Shown here: positions 37,498 to 46,829 of the stretch, in pieces | Layout: each line of letters begins with the position of its first letter | Numbering within the stretch: position 1 is the first letter of the stretch | Assembly: GCF_030812595.1 (NCBI RefSeq) | Contig: NZ_JAUSSZ010000004.1 | Location: 1-64,000 of the forward strand | DNA from: Arthrobacter bambusae | GTDB taxonomy: Bacteria; Actinomycetota; Actinomycetes; Actinomycetales; Micrococcaceae | Length of the DNA stretch: 64,000 nucleotides | Reading direction: 5' to 3' | Translations under genes and position numbers: made by a program | The notes under the pieces: model-generated | Database searches by the model: none | The model's input: the letters and a program-made list of their open reading frames with translations, nothing else | What the model was told of the DNA's origin: nothing

Positions 37498-37698
37498 GTG
37501 GACGGGCAACAATGGATTTGGGTCGTGATGGTCCTTATCGGAGCCGCACTGGTAGCCGCTGTGATGGTCTTTGGGCACCAGAAACGGAGGCAGGATCGCA
37601 ACCCCGTTGCCAAACATCGCGACGGGCACCCCGGAAGCCCTCCTGACGGCGTCGCCAGCTCGGACGGCGAGCCGGCCGCCCGGAGCCCGAACCGCTGA
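37498..37698 (+). CDS. Putative small membrane protein
   Basis: 66 residues with GTG start. One membrane segment (IWVVMVLIGAALVAAVMVFG, about 7-26), then a basic stretch (HQKRRQDR) and a hydrophilic tail, so N-out/C-in by charge. No family recognised. The composition is coding-like, but there is no clear ribosome binding site, so it could be a chance frame. A terminator lies 75 bp downstream. Confidence 0.4.
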   Translation: MDGQQWIWVVMVLIGAALVAAVMVFGHQKRRQDRNPVAKHRDGHPGSPPDGVASSDGEPAARSPNR

Positions 37699-37772
37699 GA
37701 CCGCCCACGCCTGGACCAGCGAACCGTTGCACAGCGAACCGTTGCACAGGGCCACCAGCCCGGGCAACGAAA

Positions 37773-37798
37773 ACACCCCGGTCCGAAGACCGGGGTGT
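37773..37798. terminator. Terminator hairpin
   Basis: ACACCCCGGTC (37773-37783) pairs with GACCGGGGTGT (37788-37798) over a 4-base loop. A short A-run precedes it, so it could also terminate minus-strand transcription from ssrA. Confidence 0.75.
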
Positions 37799-37849
37799 CA
37801 CCGATGACCCGCCTCATCCGTGAAGGATGTATCGACTCATCACAAAAAG

Positions 37850-38215
37850 TGGAGATGGGGGGAATTGAACCCCCGTCCGATGTCGTGTTGTCAGGGCTTC
37901 TCCGGGCGCAGTTCGCGTCGGATTTTCTCGGCCCCAGCTATCCTGCGAACAAGTAGCTGATCCGGGCCCAGTCATCTAAGAGTCCCGCTTGCCTCGATGA
38001 CGAAGGCAAACAGCAGTGGCTATCTAAATGACGCCAGGATCCGGGGCGATAGCAACCTCGGGCTGACGGACTGTCTTACTGCTTAGGCAGCAAGAGCGAA
38101 GTCAGTGCGCTTAGAGTTGGCACTTATTGGTTTGCAGACAGCGTTTACGAGATAATTCTGCATCCTCGGCCCGCTTCACCTGTCGCGACTAACATCGTCG
38201 AAACCGATCATCCCC
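37850..38215 (-). ncRNA. ssrA: Transfer-messenger RNA (tmRNA)
   Basis: About 366 nt, reading from GGGGATGATCGGTTTCGACG at 38,215 to a TpsiC arm with GGTTCAATTCC and an acceptor stem (GGGGATG/CATCTCC) near 37,850; CCA is not encoded. The tag reading frame gives ANSKRTDFALAA followed by TAA (around 38,080-38,130). It rescues stalled ribosomes and tags the unfinished protein for proteolysis. Its protein partner smpB is 150 bp upstream on the same strand. Confidence 0.97.
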
Positions 38216-38365
38216 GTATTTTGTTATCAATCCCTGCAGAACGACGATCACTCGAAAGCAACCGCCCAAAACCTGCCGGGTTAATCATCATAACGCATCG
38301 CGGCACCCAAACATTCCTGGACACGATCCGGCGGCCGCTGCACGTGGAGGTGCGCTTCGCGAAAC

Positions 38366-38836
38366 TCAGCGCCTGTTGCGCTCGCGCAGTTCACGCAGCG
38401 ATTCGCGCTTGTCCTGCTGTTCGCGCAAGGTCTGCCGCTTGTCATAATCCTTCTTGCCTCGAGCCAACGCAATCTCCACCTTGGCTCGTCCATCCAGGAA
38501 GTAAAGCTGCAGGGGAACCACCGTCAACCCGGTTTCGCGGATCTTGCCGGAGATCTTGTTGAGTTCCTCGCGGTGTAGCAACAGCTTCCGACGGCGGCGC
38601 GCGGCATGGTTCGTCCAGCTCCCCTGGTTGTACTCAGGGATATGGATGCCCTCCATCCACAACTCGTCGTTGTAGAAAGTGCAGAACCCATCGACCATCG
38701 ACGCATGGCCTTCGCGCAGGGACTTTACTTCCGTTCCCATGAGGGCAATGCCAGCCTCATAGGTATCCAATATGTGGTAGTCATGCCGAGCCTTGCGATT
38801 GGTGGCCACTACCTTACGGCCACTTTCCTTGGGCAC
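38366..38836 (-). CDS. smpB: SsrA-binding protein
   Basis: About 156 residues from a GTG start ([19 protein letters not shown]). Conserved pieces: [34 protein letters not shown] and the Arg/Lys-rich C-terminal tail (RERNRR), which reads the empty mRNA channel. It works with the tmRNA encoded next to it. Confidence 0.96.
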   Translation of the reverse strand: MPKESGRKVVATNRKARHDYHILDTYEAGIALMGTEVKSLREGHASMVDGFCTFYNDELWMEGIHIPEYNQGSWTNHAARRRRKLLLHREELNKISGKIRETGLTVVPLQLYFLDGRAKVEIALARGKKDYDKRQTLREQQDKRESLRELRERNRR

Positions 38837-38901
38837 GGTAGAACTCCTTGGTTGTCGAAGAATCACACTAGTCTACGCCAGCAGAACCCTTCTGGTGCGG
38901 A

Positions 38902-40329
38902 CTACAGAAGGTTCATCGGGTCAACAGCCTGGCCATTCACCCAAGTTTCAAAGTGCACGTGGCAACCGGTGGAGTTACCTGTGGTGCCCGAATATGCAAT
39001 GAGCTGACCCTGGCTTACCTGCTGTCCGGAAGAAACCACCACGCTGGTGTTGTGGTAGTAAATCGTGGTCAGGGTATCTCCGTTGATGACTCCGTGCGAG
39101 ATCTTGACACGGTTGCCACCGCCATCGTTCCCCCAGCCTGCCGAAAATACAGTGCCGGCAGCGGCTGCGTACACGGGCGTTCCACAGGGGGCACCGAAGT
39201 CAATGCCCGTATGCATGTAGCCGCCCTGGCCGTAGAAATCGATGGTTCCCGGCGGTGTCGCGCGCCAACCGAAGCCTGAGGTGATCGGGATATTCGCGGG
39301 TACCGGGTGAATCAGGCCGAAGTTGCCGCGCGGGTTGCTCGCCGGCGGGACGAAAGGTTGCGGCGCTGCCTGGCCCTGTGCCTGCGCGGCTGCTGCAGCG
39401 GCCGCGGCCAGACGCTGCTGTTCAGCCAACCACGCCTCGCGAAGCTTGCGGTCCCGTTCGGCGATGTCCGCGGCGACTGCATCCTGTTGGGCCTTCACCT
39501 GCGCAAGCTGAGTCTGGATCCCGGGTTTGGCCGCCTGTAGCTGGCTATTGAGCCGGGTCGTGTCGGAAATAAGCTTGTCGACCTGCGCCTTCTTGGCAGC
39601 GGCATCATCGCGGGCTGCCTTTTCGCGCTCAAGTGCAGCGTCCGCTTTCGCCTTGAGGTCGCGGATCTCCTGTTCGACGGCGGCGAGCCGGGCTTGGGAG
39701 TTCACGTTCATGGCACTCTGCTGCGTCAGCTTTGTCATCGTGGCGTTCTGGCTACGCATCGCCTGGTTGGCCAGGTCCATTGTTTCCGTGAGGTTGCCGC
39801 CGTCGTTCGATCCGAACAGCAAGGCAACGTTCGTGGGAACGCCACCGGATTTATAAGCCTGCGCCGCAATCTGGCCGATGAGCTTCTTGGTGTCGGTGAC
39901 CTTCTGCTTGTCGTTTTCCAGCTGCTGTGTGATCTGGGCTTTGCTCTGCTGGGCCAGATCAACGCGGGCAGCCAGGGCGTCAGCGTCCTTCACCGCGGTG
40001 GCGACCTTGCCTTGGGCGTCGAGGAGCGCCTGTTGGGCACCCGGAAGCTGTCCTTGGTAGACCACGAGGTCACCGGCCGCCTTGGCGATGTTGGCGTCAA
40101 CGAATTCCAACGACTGCTGCACACGCGCCGATTCGGCGTTAAGGGCGGCTTGCTGGTCATCGAGGTTATCCGCGTGCGCCACGGACGCTGTTCCAAGGCT
40201 CGCAGCCAGCGCGATGGCAATCACGGAGCCGGTAACCTTGGCACGGCCACTCACCGTGCGCAGCTGCAAGGCAGCCTGGTGCATCCGGGGCATCGGCTGT
40301 CCTGTTCGCTCGGGATCAGTGGTCTTCAT
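38902..40329 (-). CDS. M23 peptidase with coiled coil (EnvC-like cell-wall hydrolase)
   Basis: About 475 residues. Signal peptide (IAIALAASLGTASVAHA), a long coiled coil in two parts (about 55-190 and 225-330, heptad-rich in Gln/Ala/Lys), an Ala/Gln linker and a LytM/M23 domain with zinc ligands in HTGIDFGAPCGTPV and HVHFETW. It begins two bases after ftsX. In other bacteria, FtsEX activates a coiled-coil murein hydrolase or its activator at the septum; this gene order suggests the same, with the M23 protein as direct partner. Confidence 0.92.
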   Translation of the reverse strand: MKTTDPERTGQPMPRMHQAALQLRTVSGRAKVTGSVIAIALAASLGTASVAHADNLDDQQAALNAESARVQQSLEFVDANIAKAAGDLVVYQGQLPGAQQALLDAQGKVATAVKDADALAARVDLAQQSKAQITQQLENDKQKVTDTKKLIGQIAAQAYKSGGVPTNVALLFGSNDGGNLTETMDLANQAMRSQNATMTKLTQQSAMNVNSQARLAAVEQEIRDLKAKADAALEREKAARDDAAAKKAQVDKLISDTTRLNSQLQAAKPGIQTQLAQVKAQQDAVAADIAERDRKLREAWLAEQQRLAAAAAAAAQAQGQAAPQPFVPPASNPRGNFGLIHPVPANIPITSGFGWRATPPGTIDFYGQGGYMHTGIDFGAPCGTPVYAAAAGTVFSAGWGNDGGGNRVKISHGVINGDTLTTIYYHNTSVVVSSGQQVSQGQLIAYSGTTGNSTGCHVHFETWVNGQAVDPMNLL

Positions 40330-40331
40330 GG

Positions 40332-41246
40332 CTACACCTTGAGATATCGGCGGAGGGTCAGAAGCGAGGAGATCCCAGCCAGGCCGCCGCCCAATGCTAT
40401 GAGGACCGGAGCGATAACGAGGACCTGGGTCGAAGAAATAAACGGAGTGTTCAGGAACTGCTGCGACAAGTCTCCGTTGAGCCAGAACTGCGCCACCAGC
40501 CACAGTGTACCGGAGGCCAGGACCGCACCCACGACGGCGGCGATGACGCCTTCGAGGATGAACGGCAATTGGATGACTGTCTTCGATGCTCCAACCAGGC
40601 GCATGATTCCTGTTTCCCGTCGCCTGCTGAACGCGGACAGCCTGATGGTTGTGGTGATGAGCAGGACTGCGCAGAAGATCATGACACCCGCGACCACCAT
40701 CGCCGCCACGGAAGCGCCGTTCATCCACTCAAAGATCCGTTCAAGGACCTGGCGCTGGTCGCTGACCGATTCCACGCCGGGCTGGGACGAGAAAGTCTCA
40801 CTGATGATCTGGTACTTCTGGGGGTCCTTCATGTTGATCCGGAAGGACGAAGGAAGCTGGTCCTGGGTTACAGAGTCAACAATCGGAGAGTTGGAGAACT
40901 GCTCCTTGAAGTGTTTGAACGCATCGGCTTGTGATTCGAATTGGTAATCGTTGATGTACTGCTTGACTGCCGGCGAGTCGAGCATCTTGGCCAGGTTGGC
41001 CTGCTGCTCCTTCGTGACCGCGCCTGAAGCACATCCTGTCGACGTCGAGGAGTCGCTGCAGAGGAAGATGGCAACCTGGACTTTGTCGTACCAGTACCCC
41101 TTCATCTGGTTGATCTGCATTTGCAGCATGCCGGCCGCGCCAACAAAGGTGAGGGAAACAAAGGTCACCAGGACCACGGAAATAACCATGGACAGGTTCC
41201 GGCGCAGGCCGCTGCCGATTTCGCCCAGGATAAAAGCAAGCCTCAC
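40332..41246 (-). CDS. ftsX: Cell division ABC transporter permease FtsX
   Basis: 304 residues with four membrane segments: one near residue 25 and three in the C-terminal half (about 175-195, 225-245, 270-290). The large extracellular domain between the first two (about 45-165) contains cysteine pairs ([13 protein letters not shown]) and is the part that contacts the cell-wall hydrolase. It overlaps ftsE by 4 bp. Confidence 0.95.
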   Translation of the reverse strand: MRLAFILGEIGSGLRRNLSMVISVVLVTFVSLTFVGAAGMLQMQINQMKGYWYDKVQVAIFLCSDSSTSTGCASGAVTKEQQANLAKMLDSPAVKQYINDYQFESQADAFKHFKEQFSNSPIVDSVTQDQLPSSFRINMKDPQKYQIISETFSSQPGVESVSDQRQVLERIFEWMNGASVAAMVVAGVMIFCAVLLITTTIRLSAFSRRRETGIMRLVGASKTVIQLPFILEGVIAAVVGAVLASGTLWLVAQFWLNGDLSQQFLNTPFISSTQVLVIAPVLIALGGGLAGISSLLTLRRYLKV

Positions 41247-42007
41247 TGCTGGACCCCCTGTGCGCGGTCGATTTCCGCATCGCTCGCGTCCTTCATTCGC
41301 CGGGACTCCCCGACCACCGGAATCATTGAGGTGTAGAGGGCACGCGCCTCATCACGGACCACAACTCCGTTCCGGAGCTCCACCACGCGCTTGCGCATCT
41401 CGTTCACAATGTCGTCGTCGTGCGTTGCCATGACCACGGTGGTGCCGTTCTGGTTGATCTTGTCGAGTACGCCCATGATGCCCATCGAGGTAATGGGGTC
41501 CAGGTTTCCGGTGGGTTCGTCCGCAAGGAGGATCCCGGGGCGGTTGACGACGGCGCGGGCGATGGCCACGCGCTGCTGCTCACCACCGGACAGCTCATGC
41601 GGCATGCGGCGTTCCTTGCCCTCAAGCCCGACAGTCTTCAGCACTTCCGGGACTGTCTCCCGGATGATGCTGCGGCTCTTGCCGATCACCTGCATGGCGA
41701 AGGCAACGTTGGCGAAGACATTCTTCTGTGGCAACAAGCGGAAGTCTTGGAAAACGACGCCGATTCCGCGGCGAAGCTTGGGCACTCGCCAGCTGGAGAT
41801 ATTGGCTACGTTCTGGCCTGCGACGTAGACCGAACCGGATGTCGCCCGGTCTTCCTTCAGAATGAGTCGTAGAAACGTCGACTTGCCGGAGCCCGAGGCC
41901 CCGACGAGGAAGGTGAATTCTCCACGGTCAATCTCAAGGTTGACAGCATCCAGCGCAGGACGGGCATTGGCGTCGTAAACCTTGGTGACATTCTCAAATC
42001 GGATCAT
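41243..42007 (-). CDS. ftsE: Cell division ATP-binding protein FtsE
   Basis: 254 residues: Walker [10 protein letters not shown], signature [15 protein letters not shown], Walker [13 protein letters not shown]. The C-terminal extension after the ABC core (about 220-254) is longer than in enterobacteria, as is common in actinobacteria. First gene of the ftsE-ftsX-M23 operon. Confidence 0.96.
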   Translation of the reverse strand: MIRFENVTKVYDANARPALDAVNLEIDRGEFTFLVGASGSGKSTFLRLILKEDRATSGSVYVAGQNVANISSWRVPKLRRGIGVVFQDFRLLPQKNVFANVAFAMQVIGKSRSIIRETVPEVLKTVGLEGKERRMPHELSGGEQQRVAIARAVVNRPGILLADEPTGNLDPITSMGIMGVLDKINQNGTTVVMATHDDDIVNEMRKRVVELRNGVVVRDEARALYTSMIPVVGESRRMKDASDAEIDRAQGVQQ

Positions 42008-42170
42008 GACTCTTCAGAACCCCGCCGGACATGCCACGTTCGGCCAGTCCAACCGCCAGCGCACGGGCTTTCGTTGGGGGAGGTTGAGCGCCGGCTCTTC
42101 GACTATACGCACGCTCCGCGACGGAATCCCGGGCTTGGGACGGTGTGTCGCCCAATCAGGGAAGGCGCCG

Positions 42171-43286
42171 TCACCCTTCGGCGTTGCGGTTGCCCGTGCG
42201 CCAGCGGATGCCGGCGTCGATGAAGTCGTCGATGTCGCCGTCGAACACCGCTGAGGTGTTGCCCACTTCGTGCTCGGTGCGCAAGTCCTTGACCATCTGG
42301 TAAGGATTGAGCACATACGAACGCATCTGGTCCCCCCACGATGCCTTCACGTCACCCGCGAGTGCCTTCTTCTCAGCGTCTTCCTGCTCCTTTTTCAGGA
42401 GGAGGAGCCGCGATTGGAGGACGCGCATTGCCGCTGCGCGGTTCTGCAGCTGGGACTTCTCATTCTGCATGGACACCACAATCCCCGAGGGGATGTGGGT
42501 CAGCCGTACGGCGGAGTCCGTAGTGTTGACGGATTGCCCGCCAGGACCGGAAGACCGGAAGACATCGACGCGGATCTCATTGTCCGGGATGTCGATCGAG
42601 TCGGTCTGCTCAATAAGCGGGATGACCTCGACGGCGGCAAAGGACGTTTGCCGGCGGCCCTGGTTGTCGAAGGGGCTGATTCGGACAAGCCGGTGCGTCC
42701 CGGCTTCGACACTGAGGGTACCGAACGCATAAGGCGCCTTGACCTCGAACGTAGCTGACTTAAGACCGGCCTCTTCAGCGTACGAAGTGTCCATGACGGT
42801 GGTCGGGTATCCATGGCGTTCCGCCCACCGCAGGTACATGCGCATGAGCATTTCGGCGAAGTCCGCAGCATCCACACCGCCGGCGCCCGCTCGAATCGTG
42901 ACAACGGCTTCGCGTTCGTCGTATTCGCCCGAGAGCAAGGTCACCACTTCAAGTTCTTTGAGTGCCTTGCGGATGGAGTCGAGTTCCGTGGCGGCTTCCA
43001 CCATGGAGGCGTCGTCGTCCTCGTCCTGGCCGAGCTCGACCAGGACCTCAAGATCGTCGATGCGGTCCGTCAGCCGGTTCAACCGTTCGAGTGCTGACTG
43101 GCGGTGGGACAACTTGGAGGTAATCACCTGGGCAGAGGCCGGATCGTCCCAGAGGTTCGGTTCACCGGCCCGCTCGCTCAGTTCTGCGATCTCTTCCTTG
43201 AGCTTCTCGACATCGGAAACCTGTTCGATGGAGCGGTAGATGGCGCGAAGTGCGCGGATTTCTGCGGGAAAGTCAATCTGAGCCAT
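42171..43286 (-). CDS. prfB: Peptide chain release factor 2
   Basis: 371 residues from the ATG of [10 protein letters not shown]; an ATG seven codons earlier is possible. The anticodon-like motif of RF2, SPF in [10 protein letters not shown], and the GGQ loop in [15 protein letters not shown] are both present, so it recognises UGA and UAA. The reading frame is intact: the +1 programmed frameshift known from E. coli prfB is absent. It lies 160 bp upstream of ftsE, a common arrangement. Confidence 0.96.
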   Translation of the reverse strand: MAQIDFPAEIRALRAIYRSIEQVSDVEKLKEEIAELSERAGEPNLWDDPASAQVITSKLSHRQSALERLNRLTDRIDDLEVLVELGQDEDDDASMVEAATELDSIRKALKELEVVTLLSGEYDEREAVVTIRAGAGGVDAADFAEMLMRMYLRWAERHGYPTTVMDTSYAEEAGLKSATFEVKAPYAFGTLSVEAGTHRLVRISPFDNQGRRQTSFAAVEVIPLIEQTDSIDIPDNEIRVDVFRSSGPGGQSVNTTDSAVRLTHIPSGIVVSMQNEKSQLQNRAAAMRVLQSRLLLLKKEQEDAEKKALAGDVKASWGDQMRSYVLNPYQMVKDLRTEHEVGNTSAVFDGDIDDFIDAGIRWRTGNRNAEG

Positions 43287-43352
43287 GGTTGTTCCAGAGT
43301 ACGCCATCCATTGGTCGCCTCGGCACGGGTTTGGACGTATGACGCATGGTAA

Positions 43353-43832
43353 CTAGCGGATGAGCCGGGACCGCGCAGTGGAACGGGCCTCGATCGGAAC
43401 GCCAACGGGCAACAGGAAGCTGACCACGGGCGGATGGGCGACCGCGCTCAGCACCACTTCCGCCGTGGCGCTGTCCGGACTGCCGGTCCCCCGTGCGACG
43501 GCCAGTTGATCGAACCGTGAATGGGCGCCGTTTTGGCTGAGGTATGACTCGGCAACACTGCGAACCCGCTCGCTGTCCAGGACCGCAGACGGGGTTCCAG
43601 CACCGCTTTCCACCTGGCCAAGGGAATAGCTATCCGCGGCTGCCACCGAAGCTCCATCCGCCATGGAGAGGAGCTTCTTGTGTTCGATGTAGATGGCGGA
43701 GACCGCGGCGACGACCGTGGCCAGCAAAAATGCGATCACCACGTAGCCGATGGTCAAGACCATCAACTGGCCGCCTTCCTTGTCCGTCCCACGCGTCTGC
43801 GGTGCGCCCGCCATCGGAGGAAGGCATGTCAT
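43353..43832 (-). CDS. TadG-like pilus assembly protein (Rv3654c type)
   Basis: About 159 residues. After a short basic start, one membrane helix (VLTIGYVVIAFLLATVVAAVSAIY) is followed by a domain rich in Ala/Ser (LSMADGASVAAADSYS), typical of the Tad/TadG-like and Rv3654c proteins of actinobacterial tad loci. ATG overlaps the stop of the TadE-like gene (43829). Last gene of the tad cluster. Confidence 0.85.
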   Translation of the reverse strand: MTCLPPMAGAPQTRGTDKEGGQLMVLTIGYVVIAFLLATVVAAVSAIYIEHKKLLSMADGASVAAADSYSLGQVESGAGTPSAVLDSERVRSVAESYLSQNGAHSRFDQLAVARGTGSPDSATAEVVLSAVAHPPVVSFLLPVGVPIEARSTARSRLIR

Positions 43833-44311
43833 CGGAACCGTCCCGCGATTTGTGTGGCCGACGCGCTCAGGTTCGCAGCATCCAGGCTCAGAGCCTCTCC
43901 AAAAGGCACCATCGGCAACGGCACCGTGAGCTTGACCGTAACAGTGACCGCAGCCCCTCCAGACAAGCAATCCCCGCGGTCGCAGGCGATGTCCACAATT
44001 GCCTGCTCCGCGGCGTGGCCATAGTCGGCCAGGGTCAGAAGAGCGGCCTGTTCAGCAGCGACGCGTCCCTGTGATGTGTCCTTTTGCATGACATAGACCT
44101 TGGCGGCTTGGTCCGCGGCCCCCACGACGGCGAAGGAACCACCCTGGATTTGTCCGATCGTGACGATGAAATAGACCAAGGGAGCCATGAGCAGGAGGGA
44201 GAGCATGATGAACTCGACCACTGCACTTCCCTTTTCGGAGGCGGCCTGTTCGGAGGTGGCCTCCCTGAAGCGGACAAGCGCACCACCAAAATCAACCGGA
44301 AATCGCGGCAT
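43829..44311 (-). CDS. TadE-family pilus protein
   Basis: 160 residues with GSAVVEFIMLSLLLMAP, the prepilin-like glycine-glutamate start of TadE/TadF minor pseudopilins, and a pilin helix (about 28-50). Two cysteines (CDRGDC) near residue 115 could form a disulfide outside the cell. It overlaps the upstream TadE gene by 20 bp. Confidence 0.88.
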   Translation of the reverse strand: MPRFPVDFGGALVRFREATSEQAASEKGSAVVEFIMLSLLLMAPLVYFIVTIGQIQGGSFAVVGAADQAAKVYVMQKDTSQGRVAAEQAALLTLADYGHAAEQAIVDIACDRGDCLSGGAAVTVTVKLTVPLPMVPFGEALSLDAANLSASATQIAGRFR

Positions 44312-44732
44312 GCCCCCTCACCTCCAGCGCTGCACCGGTTCCTATCAACCCGATGACCGGCAAGGGGGCCCGGACTGCCACTTCCAAGGTGCGGATTCCT
44401 TGGAAACTGGCCTCCGACGTCGAGACGTCCCGTGCAAAGTCTGCGTTCAGCGCCGTTCTGATCAGGTCTGCGGTGCGCTCACGCGCATCGGCCGGTGTCC
44501 GGTCGGCGAGAGTGCCGTAGCGGGCTCCGGACGAGGCCGCGTCAATGAGGGTATTGCGCACGTGCAACACAAGAGTCAGTTGAATGACAGCGAGGAAGAA
44601 CACCGTCAAGAGGCCGCCCACCAGCACAAAATCCACGACGGCGGAGCCCTGTTCATCGGCGGAGCCCCGTTCATCGTCGGGGCCGGCAATCATGCCACCG
44701 TCATCACCCGCTCCCCGGCCACGGAACGGCAT
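44292..44732 (-). CDS. TadE-family pilus protein
   Basis: 146 residues. The prepilin-like region is EQGSAVVDFVLVGGLLTVFF, with Asp instead of the usual Glu at position 5 after Gly. The remaining domain is short and contains the TadE-type AASSGARYG. It starts five bases after the stop of the interrupted gene upstream, so it probably lost its natural promoter when the element inserted. Confidence 0.88.
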   Translation of the reverse strand: MPFRGRGAGDDGGMIAGPDDERGSADEQGSAVVDFVLVGGLLTVFFLAVIQLTLVLHVRNTLIDAASSGARYGTLADRTPADARERTADLIRTALNADFARDVSTSEASFQGIRTLEVAVRAPLPVIGLIGTGAALEVRGHAAISG

Positions 44733-44736
44733 GGGC

Positions 44737-44847
44737 TTACTTTCCGACCTTGCTCATTGCCTGGTTGAAAAGGCCCTCAAGCGCTGGTCCGGCCAGCGCA
44801 AGCAGGCCAGCGACAAGTGCGGCGGACATCAGGGTAATCATGACCCA
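44737..44847 (-). pseudogene. 3' part of a tad-locus small membrane protein gene, cut by the element
   Basis: Reads WVMITLMSAALVAGLLALAG then PALEGLFNQAMSKVGK and stop. The pattern 'DVPGWVxITLMxAxLV' belongs to a small membrane protein that sits between TadC and TadE in actinobacterial tad loci. The 5' part is at 61,374-61,537, on the other side of the 16.5-kb element. Joining the two at CTG makes the Trp codon TGG. The fragment still has an ATG (44,841), so a shortened product of about 34 residues is possible. Confidence 0.85.
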
Positions 44848-44869
44848 GGCAGGGATATTTAGATACCCA
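44846..44869. other. Left attachment site of the element
   Basis: From host to element: the shared CAG (CTG on the minus strand, 44846-44848), then GCAG and the 17-bp arm whose minus strand is TGGGTATCTAAATATCC (44853-44869). The same arm is found at the right end in inverse orientation. The integrase gene starts 20 bp further in. Confidence 0.85.
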
Positions 44870-44888
44870 TCTGGGCTAAGGTATGGTC

Positions 44889-46370
44889 ATGTCAACTACG
44901 ACTGCAGCGATATACGCCAGACTCAGCCAAGACAAGCGCCAGGGCACTTCCGAGGAAGGCTCTAGCGTCAAGTCCCAGATCGAGGCATGCAAGCGCTACA
45001 TCAGCGCTCAGGGATGGATTTTGGGCGAGATCTACCAAGATAACTCGATCAGTGCCACCACCGGAGCCGAGAGGCCAGCTTTTGAAAAGATGATCGAGGA
45101 CGCACCCGCCGTCGTCGTCGCCTTCAAACAGGACCGCTTAAGCCGTAGCCTCATGGATACCCTACGCATCAAGGCCGCTGGCATCACCGGCCACATGTGC
45201 GATGGCGGAAGACTGGACTTCTCCAGCGCGGACTCTGAAATGCTTACGGTCATCCGGACAGCCGTAGACAGTGCGGAAGGCCGCAAGAAGGCAGAGCGCC
45301 AAAAGCTCGCCACCCTCCGCGACGCCAAGGCCGGAAAATACCGGGGCAGCATCCGTCCCTTTGGTCAGAAGCGCACTGGAGAATGGGTACCGGCTGAGGC
45401 CGAGGCCATACGGGAGGCCGCCAAACGGCTTGCCGAGGAGAAGCAGACCTTCTTTAAGACAGCTGAGATCTGGAACGCTGCCGGTCTGCTGACCCCCGCA
45501 ACCGGCAAGCAGGGCGGAAAGATGTGGACTTCCGGCACAGTCCTGAACTTCTTCACGCGCCCCCGGCTCTTCGGCTACCAAGCCTATGAGGGAGAGCTAT
45601 ACGAGTTGAAGGGATGGACCCCTCTTTTGGACGAAGACACCTTCAACCAGATCCAGACCCTCATCGTAAAGAATCGCTCCGGTAAGCGCGGAGTCTCGGG
45701 AACACGCTCCGACATACACCTTCTGACTAATATCGCACGCTGCATCGACTGTGACCGTGGCATGAACACGGGACAGCGCGGAGGCCCGGGGAGTCCCAGG
45801 CTCTACAGGTGCCCAACGGTCAAGCATCAGTCCGTAGCCGCACCGCCGTTTGAAGATGCCGTCAGCCTCCATGCTCTGGATCTCCTGATGCACCATGACG
45901 ACAGCAGGCAGGAAGCGGAGGAAGCATCAAATGCGCTAGCCGCTCTGATGAGTGAAAAGCGCGTCGCCGAATCCGAGCATGACAAATGGGTGGGCGAAGC
46001 TGCCGTTGCCGGACTAAGGCCCTCGATCATCGCCAAGAATGAGGAAGCCCACCGCCAGCGGATGACTGCCATGGATGATGAAATCCTCAGACTCAATCGC
46101 GACATGAAGGTTTCTATCTTTCAGCTTCCAGATACCACTGTCGACCGCTCCACGGACATGACCGAGCGGCATCTTTGCGGCTGGCGTTCGGTATCCATTG
46201 GGCAGCGCCGAGACCTCCTGAAGACACTGTTCGAGCGCGTGACCATCGAGCGCGCTGGACAGGGAAAGCGCTTCGATGCACAACGCATCAGCTACATTTA
46301 CACTCCGCTGGGCCGGAAGTTGGTCGATCGTTGGGCCGAAGCGGAGGCAGAATTTTTGACGCTGCATTGA
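44889..46370 (+). CDS. int: Large serine recombinase (integrase)
   Basis: About 493 residues. The catalytic N-domain begins AAIYARLSQDKRQ, with the nucleophile Ser in RLS, and continues to SISATTGAERPAFEKM and KQDRLSRSLMDT. The recombinase domain follows (about 165-265), then a zinc ribbon (CIDC ... YRC, about 285-320) and a coiled coil (about 345-420). Start: the ATG at 44889 has AAGG seven bases upstream, the ATG at 44883 does not leave room. The gene lies 20 bp inside attL, so its promoter may change on excision. No excisionase (RDF) gene is recognised. Confidence 0.95.
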   Translation: MSTTTAAIYARLSQDKRQGTSEEGSSVKSQIEACKRYISAQGWILGEIYQDNSISATTGAERPAFEKMIEDAPAVVVAFKQDRLSRSLMDTLRIKAAGITGHMCDGGRLDFSSADSEMLTVIRTAVDSAEGRKKAERQKLATLRDAKAGKYRGSIRPFGQKRTGEWVPAEAEAIREAAKRLAEEKQTFFKTAEIWNAAGLLTPATGKQGGKMWTSGTVLNFFTRPRLFGYQAYEGELYELKGWTPLLDEDTFNQIQTLIVKNRSGKRGVSGTRSDIHLLTNIARCIDCDRGMNTGQRGGPGSPRLYRCPTVKHQSVAAPPFEDAVSLHALDLLMHHDDSRQEAEEASNALAALMSEKRVAESEHDKWVGEAAVAGLRPSIIAKNEEAHRQRMTAMDDEILRLNRDMKVSIFQLPDTTVDRSTDMTERHLCGWRSVSIGQRRDLLKTLFERVTIERAGQGKRFDAQRISYIYTPLGRKLVDRWAEAEAEFLTLH

Positions 46371-46393
46371 TCCAGCAACTCAAAAGAATAACA

Positions 46394-46421
46394 CCCGTCA
46401 GCCTACTGGCGGGTTTTTTTT
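46394..46421 (+). terminator. Rho-independent terminator after the integrase
   Basis: CCCGTCAG pairs with CTGGCGGG (one G-T pair) over a CCTA loop and is followed by eight T. It lies 23 bases after the integrase stop. Confidence 0.93.
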
Positions 46422-46547
46422 GATCCCATTTCATGAAAAGCGCAGCTTATACCCCACATCATGAGAAGTCAACGCAGGGCTCGTTTTTTCAATGGTAGGA
46501 TAGGCATATAACAATGCATGGGGCATTTTACATCTAAGGATACACAT

Positions 46548-46754
46548 ATGTCAAACACGCCAATAGGCCGCCCGCGCGGTTCCACCCGCTCAGCCCTTGA
46601 ACGCTCCCGCCAGTCGCTAACCATGCGCCGCAACCGCTACGACGACCTCCCGCACAAGCACGAGAAGGAACGCAGAGCGGTACTCCTCTCCATACTGGAG
46701 GCCGAAGCGCTCGTTACACGTCTAGAGGCCGACGACCCGGAAGCCAAGGCCTAG
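46548..46754 (+). CDS. Small AT-hook-like protein (68 residues)
   Basis: MSNTPIGRPRGSTRSALERSR...: the GRPRGSTR stretch resembles an AT-hook, and the rest is basic with a predicted helix at the C-terminus (SILEAEALVTRLEA). AAGGA is 7 bases before the ATG. It stands between the integrase terminator and the replication ATPase and could be a DNA-binding control protein or directionality factor. No family recognised. Confidence 0.65.
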   Translation: MSNTPIGRPRGSTRSALERSRQSLTMRRNRYDDLPHKHEKERRAVLLSILEAEALVTRLEADDPEAKA

Positions 46755-46761
46755 AAAAGCA

Positions 46762-46829
46762 AATTCCCCGGTGTTGGTCCACCGGGGAATTCGGAAAGTA
46801 ATCACTACTATTTTATCAGAAAGTAATCA
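46762..46829 (+). promoter_or_regulatory. Hairpin and direct repeat before the replication ATPase
   Basis: AATTCCCCGGTG (46762-46773) pairs perfectly with CACCGGGGAATT (46780-46791), only 7 bases after the small gene's stop, without a T-run. Then GAAAGTAATCA occurs twice (46794-46804 and 46819-46829), 25 bp apart, the second copy running into the ATG of the ATPase gene. Together these could be an attenuator plus binding sites that control replication protein synthesis. Confidence 0.5.

Noticed and set aside
42171..43286. Programmed +1 frameshift in prfB
   Set aside because: The reading frame is continuous from start to stop with no in-frame UGA near codon 25.
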